The notes below the pieces were generated by a model that saw only the letters and a list, made by a program, of their open reading frames with translations, was not told the origin of the DNA and did not search any database. The position numbers and the translations under genes were made by a program. Source: Acidimicrobiaceae bacterium (GTDB lineage Bacteria; Actinomycetota; Acidimicrobiia; Acidimicrobiales; Aldehydirespiratoraceae). From it: a DNA stretch of 64,000 nucleotides. Positions 47,727 to 57,002 of the stretch are shown one piece after another. The DNA lies in the NCBI GenBank assembly GCA_026706815.1, contig JAPOYA010000026.1:1-64000 (forward strand). Reading direction: 5' to 3'. Positions within the stretch are counted from its first letter, which is position 1. Each line of letters begins with the position of its first letter.

Positions 47727-48105
47727 CCCCTGAGGTTCGCACGCCCCTTGAGCCGTGGCTAATCGCTGCTTGTGCAGCTCTGGTGGGCGCCGGCTTTGGG
47801 GGCCTCGGTGGAACCGCGCTCCGCTGACTCTCGCGCTCAGGTGAATCTCCGGCGTCCACCTTTGTATTCTCAGCCGACGCTCCCTTGGAAGATGCGTTCT
47901 CGATGCCAGCTCAAGTAGGAGTCGCTCGGAGCCTGCCCCGTTCGTGCAGGTACAACGTGGGATTCAGCGCTGGTCCGAAGTATCGGTCGACACCAGGGTC
48001 GGTGTGCATGCTGGTTACCAACTCCGGTGCCCGATGTACTCTGAGTCCGCCGTTGACTGTGATTAGACCTGTGTCGAAAGCAGCATCATGGGTTGGACAG
48101 GAGCT

Positions 48106-48720
48106 TCATTCGAAAGTTCTCCTGAGCCAATCTGCGAAAATTAGTGCAGGTGGTTGGTTTGCGTCCAAGTCTTGAGTCTTGATGGCTAATCCCATCTGCC
48201 GCGGGTCTTCCCGTGTTGCCAGCCATGCGGCGAGTATCGCCCTCGATCTCTTCTTCTGCTTGAATTTGCGATCCTTCGTTGGTATGTCGTCAATGTAATC
48301 TTTCGCCCTAGGCCAGACAGGGTCTTCATCCGGTACCAAATTTGAGACAAAGTCTTCAAGTTCCCCCTCGGACTGATTGTCGGGCATCAACCAGATTCCG
48401 ACACGGGGAGGGCCTTCGATTATCGTTCCCGCCGCGTCTATTGCGGCTGGAGCGTCTATCCCTGCCGAGTACAATATTCCCGTTATGGAGTCCCATCGTG
48501 CTTCTGGGTTTTCGTTGCCGTCGACCATTATTCCGAGTGCGATGCGTCCTGACACCTTCAATTCGGCTGGGATCGAATCAGCCAATTTGGATATGCTCTC
48601 TTTCTCAGTGATCTCAAATTCGGGAATCTGCTGATGCTGACCGCGAAGGTGGATCACGACGTGTTTGTCGTCTCGGCCTTCTACGAGCAGAAGGCGCGCC
48701 GCCGGTGAGTCTTCGGACAA
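48106..48720 (-). CDS. DUF3226/TOPRIM-like protein
   Basis: ARLLLVEGRDDKHVVIHL...ALGIMVDGNENPEARWDSI...GIWLMPDNQSEGELEDFV; 4-nt gap from upstream ATPase gene. Confidence 0.75.
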   Translation of the reverse strand: MSEDSPAARLLLVEGRDDKHVVIHLRGQHQQIPEFEITEKESISKLADSIPAELKVSGRIALGIMVDGNENPEARWDSITGILYSAGIDAPAAIDAAGTIIEGPPRVGIWLMPDNQSEGELEDFVSNLVPDEDPVWPRAKDYIDDIPTKDRKFKQKKRSRAILAAWLATREDPRQMGLAIKTQDLDANQPPALIFADWLRRTFE

Positions 48721-48724
48721 ACGA

Positions 48725-49876
48725 CTACCGCACTTCGATCCGCTGCTCAGCAGCTACCGCGAGATCGGATTCGGTGTACTCGACTGCTCTGAGACCGTCC
48801 TCATCCTCTTCTAGGCGGACTAGGACGCCTTCAACATCGTCAAGTTCGCACGCCGCCCGCGCGAAACCCGCTACACAATCCCAACTATGGGTGGTTGCTA
48901 GCACCTGAACGTTGTTTCGTTGCGCTGTTCTGAGGAGCAGTCTCCAGAAGTCCCTTTGGGCCGTGTGGTGAATCCCGTTCTCGGCTTCGTCGATCACCAA
49001 GAAGCCGTTTTGACTGTTTGCAAGTGCCAAGGCGACCCCAAAAATGCGAACTGCTCCGTCGCCAAGACTCTTCAACGGGACAGGGCTACCTTGGCCAGCG
49101 AACTTAACGATCACTCGCTGGCTTTGTCTCATCCGTTGAGCCGATCCAACAATTGCAATTCGCTCTATTCCATCCTGGAGGAGCTGTAGAGCTTCTGTCG
49201 CGCGGTCTTCCTCTTCGGTCAAAGCTACGTTACTCCAGAGGCCTGCCAGTTCCTGCGTGTGCATCAACCCGGGCCCCAGAGTCTGGCAGTTGGTTGGTTC
49301 TGGCCAACCTTCCGTTGCCCATCTGTTCCATATTCTCCGAGGCGGTCGTCGTCTTGCCTGAGCGCTCTGGAACTCGTCTATGGCGAGCCAAGGTAGGGTG
49401 CGTTCGCTCTCTCGGAATCTGATCTTGAGCGCCCAGACATCATCATCTGTGTTGAAATCAGGAAACAGCTCAGGTTGCTCTTTGGTCCAGACTGAAGGAG
49501 CGAGCAATTGAATCGTGAGCGCTGCATGTTCATTTCTGGGGCCGATTGAGATTGCTGATCCCTGCTCTGGTTCGCGTCCGTAAAATAGTGCCTTGAAATC
49601 TGGAATGATTTCTGGGTCGTCGTCTTCGTCGAGCGCTCCCACGAATTCCTCACACCGCCACAGCATTTCGTCTAGTAGTCTTGAACGCCCCCTTGCTGCA
49701 TAAACGCGTACGGCCTCAAGCACCGTGGTTTTCCCTACTCCGTTTCGCCCGGTGATGAGGGTGACACGGCCCAACCGGGGAATCGTGAGATCTTCGATCC
49801 CGCGGAAATTGGTGATCGAAAGGTCGGGGAGGTGCAATTGATCGGTTGTGGAGTCGTTGGACATGGCACCTGTCAT
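48725..49876 (-). CDS. AAA_15/OLD-like ATPase
   Basis: LSITNFRGIEDLTIPRLGRVTLITGRNGVGKTTVLEAVR; GFLVIDEAENGIHH; VQVLATTHSWDCVAGF. Confidence 0.88.
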   Translation of the reverse strand: MTGAMSNDSTTDQLHLPDLSITNFRGIEDLTIPRLGRVTLITGRNGVGKTTVLEAVRVYAARGRSRLLDEMLWRCEEFVGALDEDDDPEIIPDFKALFYGREPEQGSAISIGPRNEHAALTIQLLAPSVWTKEQPELFPDFNTDDDVWALKIRFRESERTLPWLAIDEFQSAQARRRPPRRIWNRWATEGWPEPTNCQTLGPGLMHTQELAGLWSNVALTEEEDRATEALQLLQDGIERIAIVGSAQRMRQSQRVIVKFAGQGSPVPLKSLGDGAVRIFGVALALANSQNGFLVIDEAENGIHHTAQRDFWRLLLRTAQRNNVQVLATTHSWDCVAGFARAACELDDVEGVLVRLEEDEDGLRAVEYTESDLAVAAEQRIEVR

Positions 49877-49964
49877 TTAGGGCAACGTGGTGGTGAACGT
49901 GTGCTTTAGTCTTGATTTCGAGAAAACGCTAGCAGGTTCCGCTTCGCTTCTGGCCTCGCCTAAC

Positions 49965-51080
49965 TCAAGGGCGGGGTTCGCGGGGGAGTTTGAGGACTCG
50001 TTCCCCGAGAATATTGCGCATGATGTTCGAGGAGCCGGCCATGATCGTGTAGGCGGGCGCGTATGCGTAGGCCCGGCTGTGATGTGAATCAAGGGTCATC
50101 TCCGGGCCCAGCACCCGAGCCGCGAATTCGGCCACGCGCTGCTGATGCTCGGTGCAGAACGCTTTGGTCGCAGCGCTGAACCCCTGTGGCGCCTGTTTCA
50201 GAACCCCGCGGTAGACAAGCAGACGTCCGAGGCGATAACCGGTCTCGAGCCGGGCGATCTCTTGGCGGACGAGTGGATCGCTGACGTCGGCGATCGACCG
50301 GGCGTGCTCGTACAACGGCCTGTTGGAAACGAGGCGGTCGATTCCTCCTCTCTCATTCTCAAGCTGAGTCATCGTTTGGCGGAAGGCCGCCCCTTCGGCG
50401 CCTACCAGATTCTCGACGGGAACTCGAACGTCGTTGAAGAAGATCTCGCAGAAGTGGGTGTTGCCGACCATGTCGCGGATGGTCCGCACTTCGATGCCGG
50501 GCAGGTCCATCGGCACGATCAACTCGCTGACGCCTTCATGTGGCCGCCCGGTCGAGTCGGTCCGGCAGATCAAATAGCAATAGTCGGCGAGCGCCGCAGC
50601 CGAAGTCCAGATCTTCTGTCCGTTCACCACGAACGTGCCACCTTCTCGTTCAGCCGACGTCTTTATGGCGGCGAGGTCGGAGCCGGCATCGGGTTCGCTC
50701 ATGCCGATCGACCATGTCGCAGCGCCCGAGAGCATGTCGGGAAGATATTCCGCCTGTTGGTCGGGCGTGCCGTAGCGGATGAGCGACGGGCCGAATTGTC
50801 GGTCCGCGAACCAACTGGCGGCGATCGGCGCGCCGACCGAGATCAACTCCTCGGACACGATGATCCGCTCGATGGCGGGGCGGTTGCCGCCACCGTGCTC
50901 GACCGGCCAGGTCATGCCGACCCACCCCTCGGCTGCGATGGTCGCGCTGAACTCTTTTGAGAAGCCGTTGATCCAACTGTCGCTGTACACACCGTGGACT
51001 GCGACCCCGGCGGCAGCCACCGCTCGGGCCTTCTCTCTCAGAGACTCAAGTTCTGGAGTCAGGCGAAAATCAAGGCTCAT
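49965..51080 (-). CDS. Acyl-CoA dehydrogenase family protein
   Basis: IGMSEPDAGSDLAAIKTSAEREGGTFVVNGQKIWTSAA; AYTIMAGSSNIMRNILGERVLKLPR. Confidence 0.94.
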   Translation of the reverse strand: MSLDFRLTPELESLREKARAVAAAGVAVHGVYSDSWINGFSKEFSATIAAEGWVGMTWPVEHGGGNRPAIERIIVSEELISVGAPIAASWFADRQFGPSLIRYGTPDQQAEYLPDMLSGAATWSIGMSEPDAGSDLAAIKTSAEREGGTFVVNGQKIWTSAAALADYCYLICRTDSTGRPHEGVSELIVPMDLPGIEVRTIRDMVGNTHFCEIFFNDVRVPVENLVGAEGAAFRQTMTQLENERGGIDRLVSNRPLYEHARSIADVSDPLVRQEIARLETGYRLGRLLVYRGVLKQAPQGFSAATKAFCTEHQQRVAEFAARVLGPEMTLDSHHSRAYAYAPAYTIMAGSSNIMRNILGERVLKLPREPRP

Positions 51081-51136
51081 GATTGCTGAACTGTCCCTTC
51101 CTGGCGACACGAGGCTTCGACCATGGATTCCTTGCG

Positions 51137-52771
51137 CTAGCGCAGTCTCACGGGTGTGCTGACCTCGGAGTAGAAATCGTTGCCCTTGTCGTCGATGACG
51201 ATGAAGGCGGGGAAGTCCTCGACCTCGATCCTCCAGATCGCCTCCATGCCGAGCTCCGGATACTCGAGGACCTCCACGGCGCGGATTGAGTCTTGGGCCA
51301 GGCGGGCCGCGGCTCCACCGATGGACCCCAGGTAGAAGCCACCGTGGCGAGCACACGCCTCAGTCACTTCTCGGGACCGGTTGCCCTTGGCCAGCATCAC
51401 CATCGAGCCTCCCGCGGCCTGGAATTCGTCGACGTAGGAGTCCATGCGTCCAGCGGTCGTGGGCCCGAAGGAACCCGAGGCGTACCCGGCCGGCGTCTTG
51501 GCCGGTCCCGCATAGTAGATCGCATGGTCGCGGAGGTACTGCGGCATCGACTCGCCCCGGCCGAGCCTTTCGGAGATCTTGGCGTGGGCGATGTCACGGC
51601 CCACCACGAGCGTGCCGTTGAGAGACAGCCGTGTCTTGACCGGATGTCGGCTGAGCTGGTTGCGGATCTGGTCCATTGGCTGGTCGAGGTCGACGGTCAC
51701 GACCTCGCTCGACAGGTCGTCTTCGGCGGCGTCGGGCAGGAAACGGGCCGGATCGGTCTCGAGCTGTTCCAAGAAGATCCCGTCAGCGGTGATCTTGGCT
51801 TTGGCCTGGCGGTCGGCCGAGCAGCTGACCGCGATCCCCACCGGGTTCGAGGCGCCGTGGCGGGGGAGGCGGATCACTCGCACGTCGTGGCAGAAGTACT
51901 TGCCGCCGAACTGGGCGCCGATGCCGAACTCGCGAGTCTGTTGGAGCACCTTGTTCTCCCACTCGATGTCGCGGTAGCCGTGGCCGGTGTCGGCGCTGCC
52001 TGAGGTTGGCAGCGTGTCGAGGTAGTGGGCGGAGGCCAGCTTGGCGGTCTTGAGGTTGAACTCCGCTGAGGTGCCTCCGACGACCAGAGCGAGGTGATAG
52101 GGCGGGCAGGCCGAGGTGCCGACGGCGCGCAGCGACTCGTCGAGGAAGTCCAGCAGCGACTGCTCGTTCAACAGGGCCTTGGTCTTCTGGAACAGGAAGG
52201 ACTTGTTGGCCGACCCTCCGCCCTTGGCCATGAACAGGAACTCGTAGCTGCTTCCGGGCTTGGAGTAGAGCTCGATCTGTGCCGGCAGGTTGTTGCCGGT
52301 GTTCTTCTCTTCGAACATCGACACCGGCGCCAACTGCGAATAGCGCAGGTTGGTTTCGGTGAAAGTGTCGAACACCCCTGCCGAGATCGCCTCGCCGTCG
52401 TCTCCGTAGGTGACGACTTGATCGCCTTTCTTGCCCATCACGATGGCGGTGCCGGTGTCCTGGCACATGGGGAGAACCCCGGCGGCGGCGATGTTGGCGT
52501 TGAGCAGCAGTTCATGTGCCACGAAGACGTCGTTTCCGGAGGCCTCGGGGTCTTCGAGGATGCCGGCCAGCTGTTCGAGGTGCTCGGTGCGCAGGTAATG
52601 GGCGATGTCGTTCATCGCGGCGCGGGTGAGCAGGCGGATTGCCGAAGGCTCGACTTTGACGAACGTGCGCCCGTCGGCTCTGAAGGTGGAGATCCCCTCA
52701 GTTGAGATCAGGCGGTACTCGGTGGCGTCGACTCCGAGCGGCAACAGATCGGAGTAAGCGAACTCGGTCAT
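51137..52771 (-). CDS. Class I (Fe-S) fumarate hydratase
   Basis: [56 protein letters not shown]. Confidence 0.93.
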   Translation of the reverse strand: MTEFAYSDLLPLGVDATEYRLISTEGISTFRADGRTFVKVEPSAIRLLTRAAMNDIAHYLRTEHLEQLAGILEDPEASGNDVFVAHELLLNANIAAAGVLPMCQDTGTAIVMGKKGDQVVTYGDDGEAISAGVFDTFTETNLRYSQLAPVSMFEEKNTGNNLPAQIELYSKPGSSYEFLFMAKGGGSANKSFLFQKTKALLNEQSLLDFLDESLRAVGTSACPPYHLALVVGGTSAEFNLKTAKLASAHYLDTLPTSGSADTGHGYRDIEWENKVLQQTREFGIGAQFGGKYFCHDVRVIRLPRHGASNPVGIAVSCSADRQAKAKITADGIFLEQLETDPARFLPDAAEDDLSSEVVTVDLDQPMDQIRNQLSRHPVKTRLSLNGTLVVGRDIAHAKISERLGRGESMPQYLRDHAIYYAGPAKTPAGYASGSFGPTTAGRMDSYVDEFQAAGGSMVMLAKGNRSREVTEACARHGGFYLGSIGGAAARLAQDSIRAVEVLEYPELGMEAIWRIEVEDFPAFIVIDDKGNDFYSEVSTPVRLR

Positions 52772-52808
52772 AGCACTACGCTACTACCCCTTCTCAGCTC
52801 AAGAGGCC

Positions 52809-52994
52809 TCACCCACAGAGCCGCGCCAACAGATCAGCGATGCCCGCAAGCCTTTCCACTGAACGAGCAGCCTCGGGAGGAAGATCGGTTGAGATGGAAG
52901 CGTGGAGAGCCTGGCTGCCGATCACGAGAAGCTCGTTTTCGCCTAGGATTGCTCCAGCAGCTCGGACCGCATGGTCGAAAGCTTCGCGATTCAC
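52809..52994 (-). pseudogene. Truncated nucleotidyltransferase-like (DUF6036-like) protein
   Basis: MNREAFDHAVRAAGAILGENELLVIGSQALHAS...DLPPEAARSVE then early termination. Confidence 0.5.
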
Positions 52995-53478
52995 CCTTCG
53001 CCCCTGAACAACCTGTACACGGCGGTGCGCTTTGCCGGAGTGAGGACTCCCGCGAAGGGCGTGACTTGTCGAAGTTCGCGCCCGCGCTCGCCGGGGTCGA
53101 GCATTCGCGCAAGGATTTGCTCAGTTGTCCCTTCAAGGATCCGCTCCCATTCTTCTAGCAGGGGAGCTCCCATTCTTCTAGCAGGGGAGACGCATGAGGG
53201 TTCTGCGCTCGCATCCGGGTGATGTTGCGGCGTCCGATGCCTATGATCTCGCGCTCCCGTTTCCGCCATTCTTGGGAGATCGCGATGTGAAGGGCCATGC
53301 TTCTCGCCTGATCCCGGGTGAAAGGTGTGCCGACCATTGGGCAACATGCCGACCCTGTCGAACCAGCCATCCGCTCGACGGTCTGCCACGTCGGGCTCTT
53401 TGCGGGGCTCTTTGCGGCGGTTTCGCGGGCAGCAATCGTGGGCTGAGAGGTATCTGCCGACTTGGCCGACTCGGTCAT
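52991..53478 (-). pseudogene. Companion gene of the nucleotidyltransferase remnant, frameshifted by a 23-bp tandem duplication
   Basis: N-terminal frame MTESAKSADTSQP...NPHASPLLEEWELPC* and second frame ...LLEEWERILEGTTEQILARMLDPGERGRELRQVTPFAGVLTPAKRTAVYRLFRGEG* join if one 23-bp copy is removed. Confidence 0.65.
53144..53189. repeat. Perfect 23-bp tandem duplication
   Basis: CTCCCATTCTTCTAGCAGGGGAG twice in a row (53144-53166, 53167-53189). Confidence 0.97.
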
Positions 53479-53516
53479 GACTCCAAGCTACTCGCCGGAC
53501 TGCCCCGAGGCGCCCA

Positions 53517-53795
53517 CTAACCGCAAACCCGTCTGACCTCGGCCTCGGCGTTGATGACCCGCACTCTGAGCGCGGTCAACTCGTCGTGCGTGTCGTGATC
53601 GTGTCCTTCGGCATGCGCGGCGTTGTGCGTTTGCAGCGCTTCGGCCCAGTCGCTCTCGGCATTGGCCTGCGCCTCGGCAACGTCAGCGCATTCGGCGGCG
53701 TCTCGCTCGCCGGAGCATGCGCTCAGCAGGACGATTGCCGCCACAGCCGTGCTGATTGCGCTGATGATGCGCGCATGTTTCGTTCGTAGTCTCAT
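53517..53795 (-). CDS. Small lipoprotein, paralogous to 1158-1418
   Basis: AISTAVAAIVLLSACSGERDAAECADVAEAQANAESDWAEALQTHNAAH...AEAEVRRVCG; lipobox LSAC. Confidence 0.7.
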   Translation of the reverse strand: MRLRTKHARIISAISTAVAAIVLLSACSGERDAAECADVAEAQANAESDWAEALQTHNAAHAEGHDHDTHDELTALRVRVINAEAEVRRVCG

Positions 53796-53839
53796 TTTCT
53801 TGCCTCGTTGACTTGTTGTCCATATGTTGGACTTTGGTT

Positions 53840-53891
53840 GTGCGGCAGGGCCGAAAGCAGCTTCCTACGGTTACGGACGGCCCTGCCGCAC
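53840..53891. promoter_or_regulatory. 14-bp perfect inverted repeat in divergent promoter region
   Basis: GTGCGGCAGGGCCG (53840-53853) and CGGCCCTGCCGCAC (53878-53891). Confidence 0.6.
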
Positions 53892-53917
53892 GGCTTTGTG
53901 TGCGCTAGCCTGTGGTC
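53881..53917 (+). repeat. 37-bp direct repeat, copy 1 (copy 2 at 56122-56158)
   Basis: CCCTGCCGCACGGCTTTGTGTGCGCTAGCCTGTGGTC identical upstream of both small membrane protein genes. Confidence 0.95.
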
Positions 53918-53944
53918 TTCCACAAGAGGGGCTAGAGTCAACTC

Positions 53945-54199
53945 ATGAGTGATTCGCGCGGCGACGTGCAAACCCGCCTACAGCGGTTTTGGCTGTCAAA
54001 GACAACTCTTGTGTTGACGAGGCGGGGCGCATTTTTTGATGGGGTTTTTGCGTTTATATTTTGGTTCCATTGGGATAGGCCCCTCGCATCTGTGTTTCTG
54101 CTCGCTGCCTCACTCGTGTCAGCCGGCATGTCGGTCTATTCTTGGCGAGTGCGCCGCGAGGACCGGCTGGCGAGACTGGCTGTTGATGGTCTCGACTAG
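53945..54199 (+). CDS. Small two-TM membrane protein, copy A
   Basis: MSDSRGDVQTRLQRFWLSKTTLVLTRRGAFFDGVFAFIFWFHWDRPLASVFLLAASLVSAGMSVYSWRVRRED. Confidence 0.65.
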   Translation: MSDSRGDVQTRLQRFWLSKTTLVLTRRGAFFDGVFAFIFWFHWDRPLASVFLLAASLVSAGMSVYSWRVRREDRLARLAVDGLD

Positions 54200-54594
54200 T
54201 GGCCCTCTGTGGCCTTGATACCTGTGGCACCGCAGTAAAGGCCGGCAGGGGGGATGACGCGGCCAATGATCCCGCAAGCCCCAAACCAGAGCCACTGATT
54301 GTGGGTGTGGGGGTGTTCGTACCTGGGTCCGCATCGCCTATAGCGTTCGTAGCCCCAAATTGGAACTCCGTACCTGTATTCGCCTTCGCCGTTGCCGAAG
54401 TCGTGCCAATACATATGGTTGGGGTCCCATCGGTAACCGATGATCGTGTAGTTGGTTGATTGCACCCAGGTGCAGTCCTGCGTGTAGGATACATGGGCGG
54501 ACGCTGGGTCGGAGTCTGCGACCGTCACGACGGTCAATGCGCTGGCGAGCACAGCGAGCGCCAAAACCCCAGCAGCAGCTGAACGGATTCTCAT
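54196..54594 (-). CDS. Secreted Trp/Tyr-rich 4-Cys protein, copy A
   Basis: Signal peptide then QDCTWVQSTNYTIIGYRWD...VPIWGYERYRRCGPRYEHPHTHNQWLWFGACGII...LYCGATGI. Confidence 0.7.
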   Translation of the reverse strand: MRIRSAAAGVLALAVLASALTVVTVADSDPASAHVSYTQDCTWVQSTNYTIIGYRWDPNHMYWHDFGNGEGEYRYGVPIWGYERYRRCGPRYEHPHTHNQWLWFGACGIIGRVIPPAGLYCGATGIKATEGH

Positions 54595-54717
54595 AAGGGT
54601 TTTCCTTTTGATATCAGTCAGGAAGCTGCTTTGCGGCGAGCGTAGCTGAATCCGGTTCTAGTCGTAACAGGCGATCGCTTCGGCTGTGACAGGGACCTTG
54701 ATTTGGGTCCGGGTGAT

Positions 54718-55647
54718 TCACCTTGGGTTTTGCACAGGCTGTTTGTTGTGGTTTTTTGTGGTGGTTTGGTTGGTTCTGTCCGCAGTGTAGGCGGTTTCGA
54801 ACTCGTCGGGTGGGAGGTCGTCGAGGTAGCTGTGGATGCGCTGGGTGTTCCACCAGTGCACCCAGCCGAGGGTGGCGAGCTCGACGTCGTCGATTGTGCG
54901 CCACGGTCTGTGGTCGGGGCCGCGGATCAGTTCGGTCTTGAACAGCGCGTTGACCGCTTCGGCGAGGGCGTTGTCATATGAGTCCCCAGCCGATCCGGTC
55001 GACGGCACAGCGCCGATCTCGTCGAGGCGCTCGCCGTAGCGGATGCTGGTGAACTGGCTGCCGGCATCGGTGTGGGCGACGAGCCTTTCGAGGCGGGCGC
55101 CTCGGTTCCAGCGGGCCATCTCCAAAGCGTCGAGGGCCATCTGGGTGCGCATGTTCGACGCGACCCTCCAGCCGACGATGCGGCGGCTGTAAGCGTCGAT
55201 GACGAAGCACACATAGGCGACGCCGGACCAGGTGGCGACATGGGTCAGGTCGGCGACCCACAACCGGTTCGGGGGGTCGGCGGTGAAGTCCCGCTCCACT
55301 AGGTCGGCGGGCCGTGCTGTGTTGGGATCGGGTCGGGTGGTGCGCACACTCTTCGTCCGTTTCACGCCGCCGATCCCGAGTTGGCGCATGAGGCGGGCTA
55401 CTTGGTCGCGTCCGATGTCGTGGCCGGCGCGTCGAGCCGCGATCCACAGCTTGCGCGCTCCATAGACCGAGTAGTTGGCCTGCCACAGCGCCAACAAGAC
55501 CGGCATCATCTGCGCGTCCCGCTTTGACCGAGCCGACGGCGGGCGGCGCTTGGCCGACCAGTACGTGGAGGGGGCCACCTGCAAAGCAACACAGACGGGC
55601 TCGACCCCGAACTCTTCACGGTTGCCGTCGATGAACCGCACGATCAT
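54718..55647 (-). CDS. IS3-family OrfB DDE transposase
   Basis: DFTADPPNRLWVADLTHVATWSGVAYVCFVIDAYSRRIVGW...HTDAGSQFTS...NALAEAVNALFKTELI. Confidence 0.93.
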   Translation of the reverse strand: MIVRFIDGNREEFGVEPVCVALQVAPSTYWSAKRRPPSARSKRDAQMMPVLLALWQANYSVYGARKLWIAARRAGHDIGRDQVARLMRQLGIGGVKRTKSVRTTRPDPNTARPADLVERDFTADPPNRLWVADLTHVATWSGVAYVCFVIDAYSRRIVGWRVASNMRTQMALDALEMARWNRGARLERLVAHTDAGSQFTSIRYGERLDEIGAVPSTGSAGDSYDNALAEAVNALFKTELIRGPDHRPWRTIDDVELATLGWVHWWNTQRIHSYLDDLPPDEFETAYTADRTNQTTTKNHNKQPVQNPR

Positions 55648-56017
55648 CGCTGTCGGCGGTCGAGCTCCGCCCCGAAAAAACCGCTGCACGCTGAAGAATC
55701 TCGTTCGCCCGGCGCAGCTCACGGTTCTCCTGACGCAGCCGCTTGATCCCCGCGCTCTCCGCTGAGCCCACCCCCGCACGGGCACCCGCGTCGATCTCGG
55801 CCTGAGCCACCCAACGGCGCAACGACTCCTCCCCGCAACCGAGCTGACGGGCCACCCGAGCCACCGTGCCCACAGAACTGCCCAACTCCTCACGCAACGC
55901 CAACACCAACCGCACCGCATGCTGTTTCTGCTCAGCCCAATACCTCCTCGAAGTCGGCACCGGCCCCGTTCCTGAACCCATAGAACGCATCATCGCTCCA
56001 ATCCTTGGAGCCTGCAC
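55616..56017 (-). CDS. IS3-family OrfA (HTH)
   Basis: SRRYWAEQKQHAVRLVLALREELGSSVGTVARVARQLGCGEESLRRWVAQAEID...IKRLRQENRELRRANEIL. Confidence 0.9.
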   Translation of the reverse strand: MQAPRIGAMMRSMGSGTGPVPTSRRYWAEQKQHAVRLVLALREELGSSVGTVARVARQLGCGEESLRRWVAQAEIDAGARAGVGSAESAGIKRLRQENRELRRANEILQRAAVFSGRSSTADSDDRAVHRRQP

Positions 56018-56121
56018 AAAACCCAGGGTGAATCATCAAGCCAGGCTCACCCCCGCCGCCCACACTGAACAACACAACCACCAACACCCATAACAACCGG
56101 ACTCACAACGGGTCCCGTCAG

Positions 56122-56158
56122 CCCTGCCGCACGGCTTTGTGTGCGCTAGCCTGTGGTC
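56122..56158 (+). repeat. 37-bp direct repeat, copy 2
   Basis: Identical to 53881-53917. Confidence 0.95.
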
Positions 56159-56186
56159 GCACTTCCGAACGGGTTACACTCGATCC

Positions 56187-56408
56187 ATGACTGACGAGCG
56201 AGGTGTCGAGCTAAAACCGGGTCAGCGGTTTTGGCTGTCTAGGGCAACATTACAACTAACGAGGAGATTGGCAGCATTTCATGGGTTTTTTGCTGCTTAC
56301 TTTTTCTATCTCGACCGGCTGATATCATCAGTGGTGTTGCTTATTGCCACATTTGCGCTTGCCGGTATGTCATTCGTTTCTTGGATTAAGCGTCGGGAGG
56401 TCAGTTAG
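56187..56408 (+). CDS. Small two-TM membrane protein, copy B
   Basis: MTDERGVELKPGQRFWLSRATLQLTRRLAAFHGFFAAYFFYLDRLISSVVLLIATFALAGMSFVSWIKRREVS; parallels copy A. Confidence 0.65.
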   Translation: MTDERGVELKPGQRFWLSRATLQLTRRLAAFHGFFAAYFFYLDRLISSVVLLIATFALAGMSFVSWIKRREVS

Positions 56409-56412
56409 TTGG

Positions 56413-56796
56413 CTAGTGCCCGTGGTGCTGGTACCGGATAAACTCAGCGCTGCATATGAGACCGGGAATTGGTCCTAGTGCTGCATACGCAGCACACACA
56501 TAAAATGCATTCCATGGGTTGTGGGAATGGGGTTGGTTGTACCATGGGCCACAACTTTTGTAACGCTCGTAACCCCAGACCGGCACGAGACGTCCGACCC
56601 TGTATTCACCTTCTCCCGGTTGTTCTGGATCTTCAACCCATACGACATAGTCTGAGTCATAGTCGTATCGAATAATGGTGTAGTTCGTTGACTGCACCCA
56701 AGTGCAGTCTTGCCTCCGGTCTACATGGGCGGACGCGGGGTCGGAGTCTGCGACGGTGACTATGGTCAATGTGCTAGCTAGCACAGCGAGCGCCAA
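56413..56796 (-). CDS. Secreted Trp/Tyr-rich 4-Cys protein, copy B
   Basis: ADSDPASAHVDRRQDCTWVQSTNYTIIRYDYD...VPVWGYERYKSCGPWYNQPHSHNPWNAFYVCAAYAALGPIPGLICSAEF; parallels copy A. Confidence 0.7.
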   Translation of the reverse strand: MALAVLASTLTIVTVADSDPASAHVDRRQDCTWVQSTNYTIIRYDYDSDYVVWVEDPEQPGEGEYRVGRLVPVWGYERYKSCGPWYNQPHSHNPWNAFYVCAAYAALGPIPGLICSAEFIRYQHHGH

Positions 56797-57002
56797 GACC
56801 CCAGCAGCTGAACGGACTCATAAGGGTTTTCCTTTGAATCAGTCAGGAAGCTGCTTGTGCGAGAGAGTAGTTGAATCCGGTTCTAGTTGCAACAAGCGAT
56901 CGCTGCGGCTGCTTCTTTCCGGTTGTTGGAGTCCCGTCCCTCGGCCTTCGGGGACTCGATTCCGTCTTGTCGCACAAGGAAAAAAGGGGCGCGAACCGAT
57001 GT

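Larger units (their letters stand above)
54714..56035. mobile_element. IS3-family insertion sequence
   Basis: Inverted ends TGATTCACC(T/C)TGGGTTTTG; two overlapping ORFs (orfA/orfB). Confidence 0.88.
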
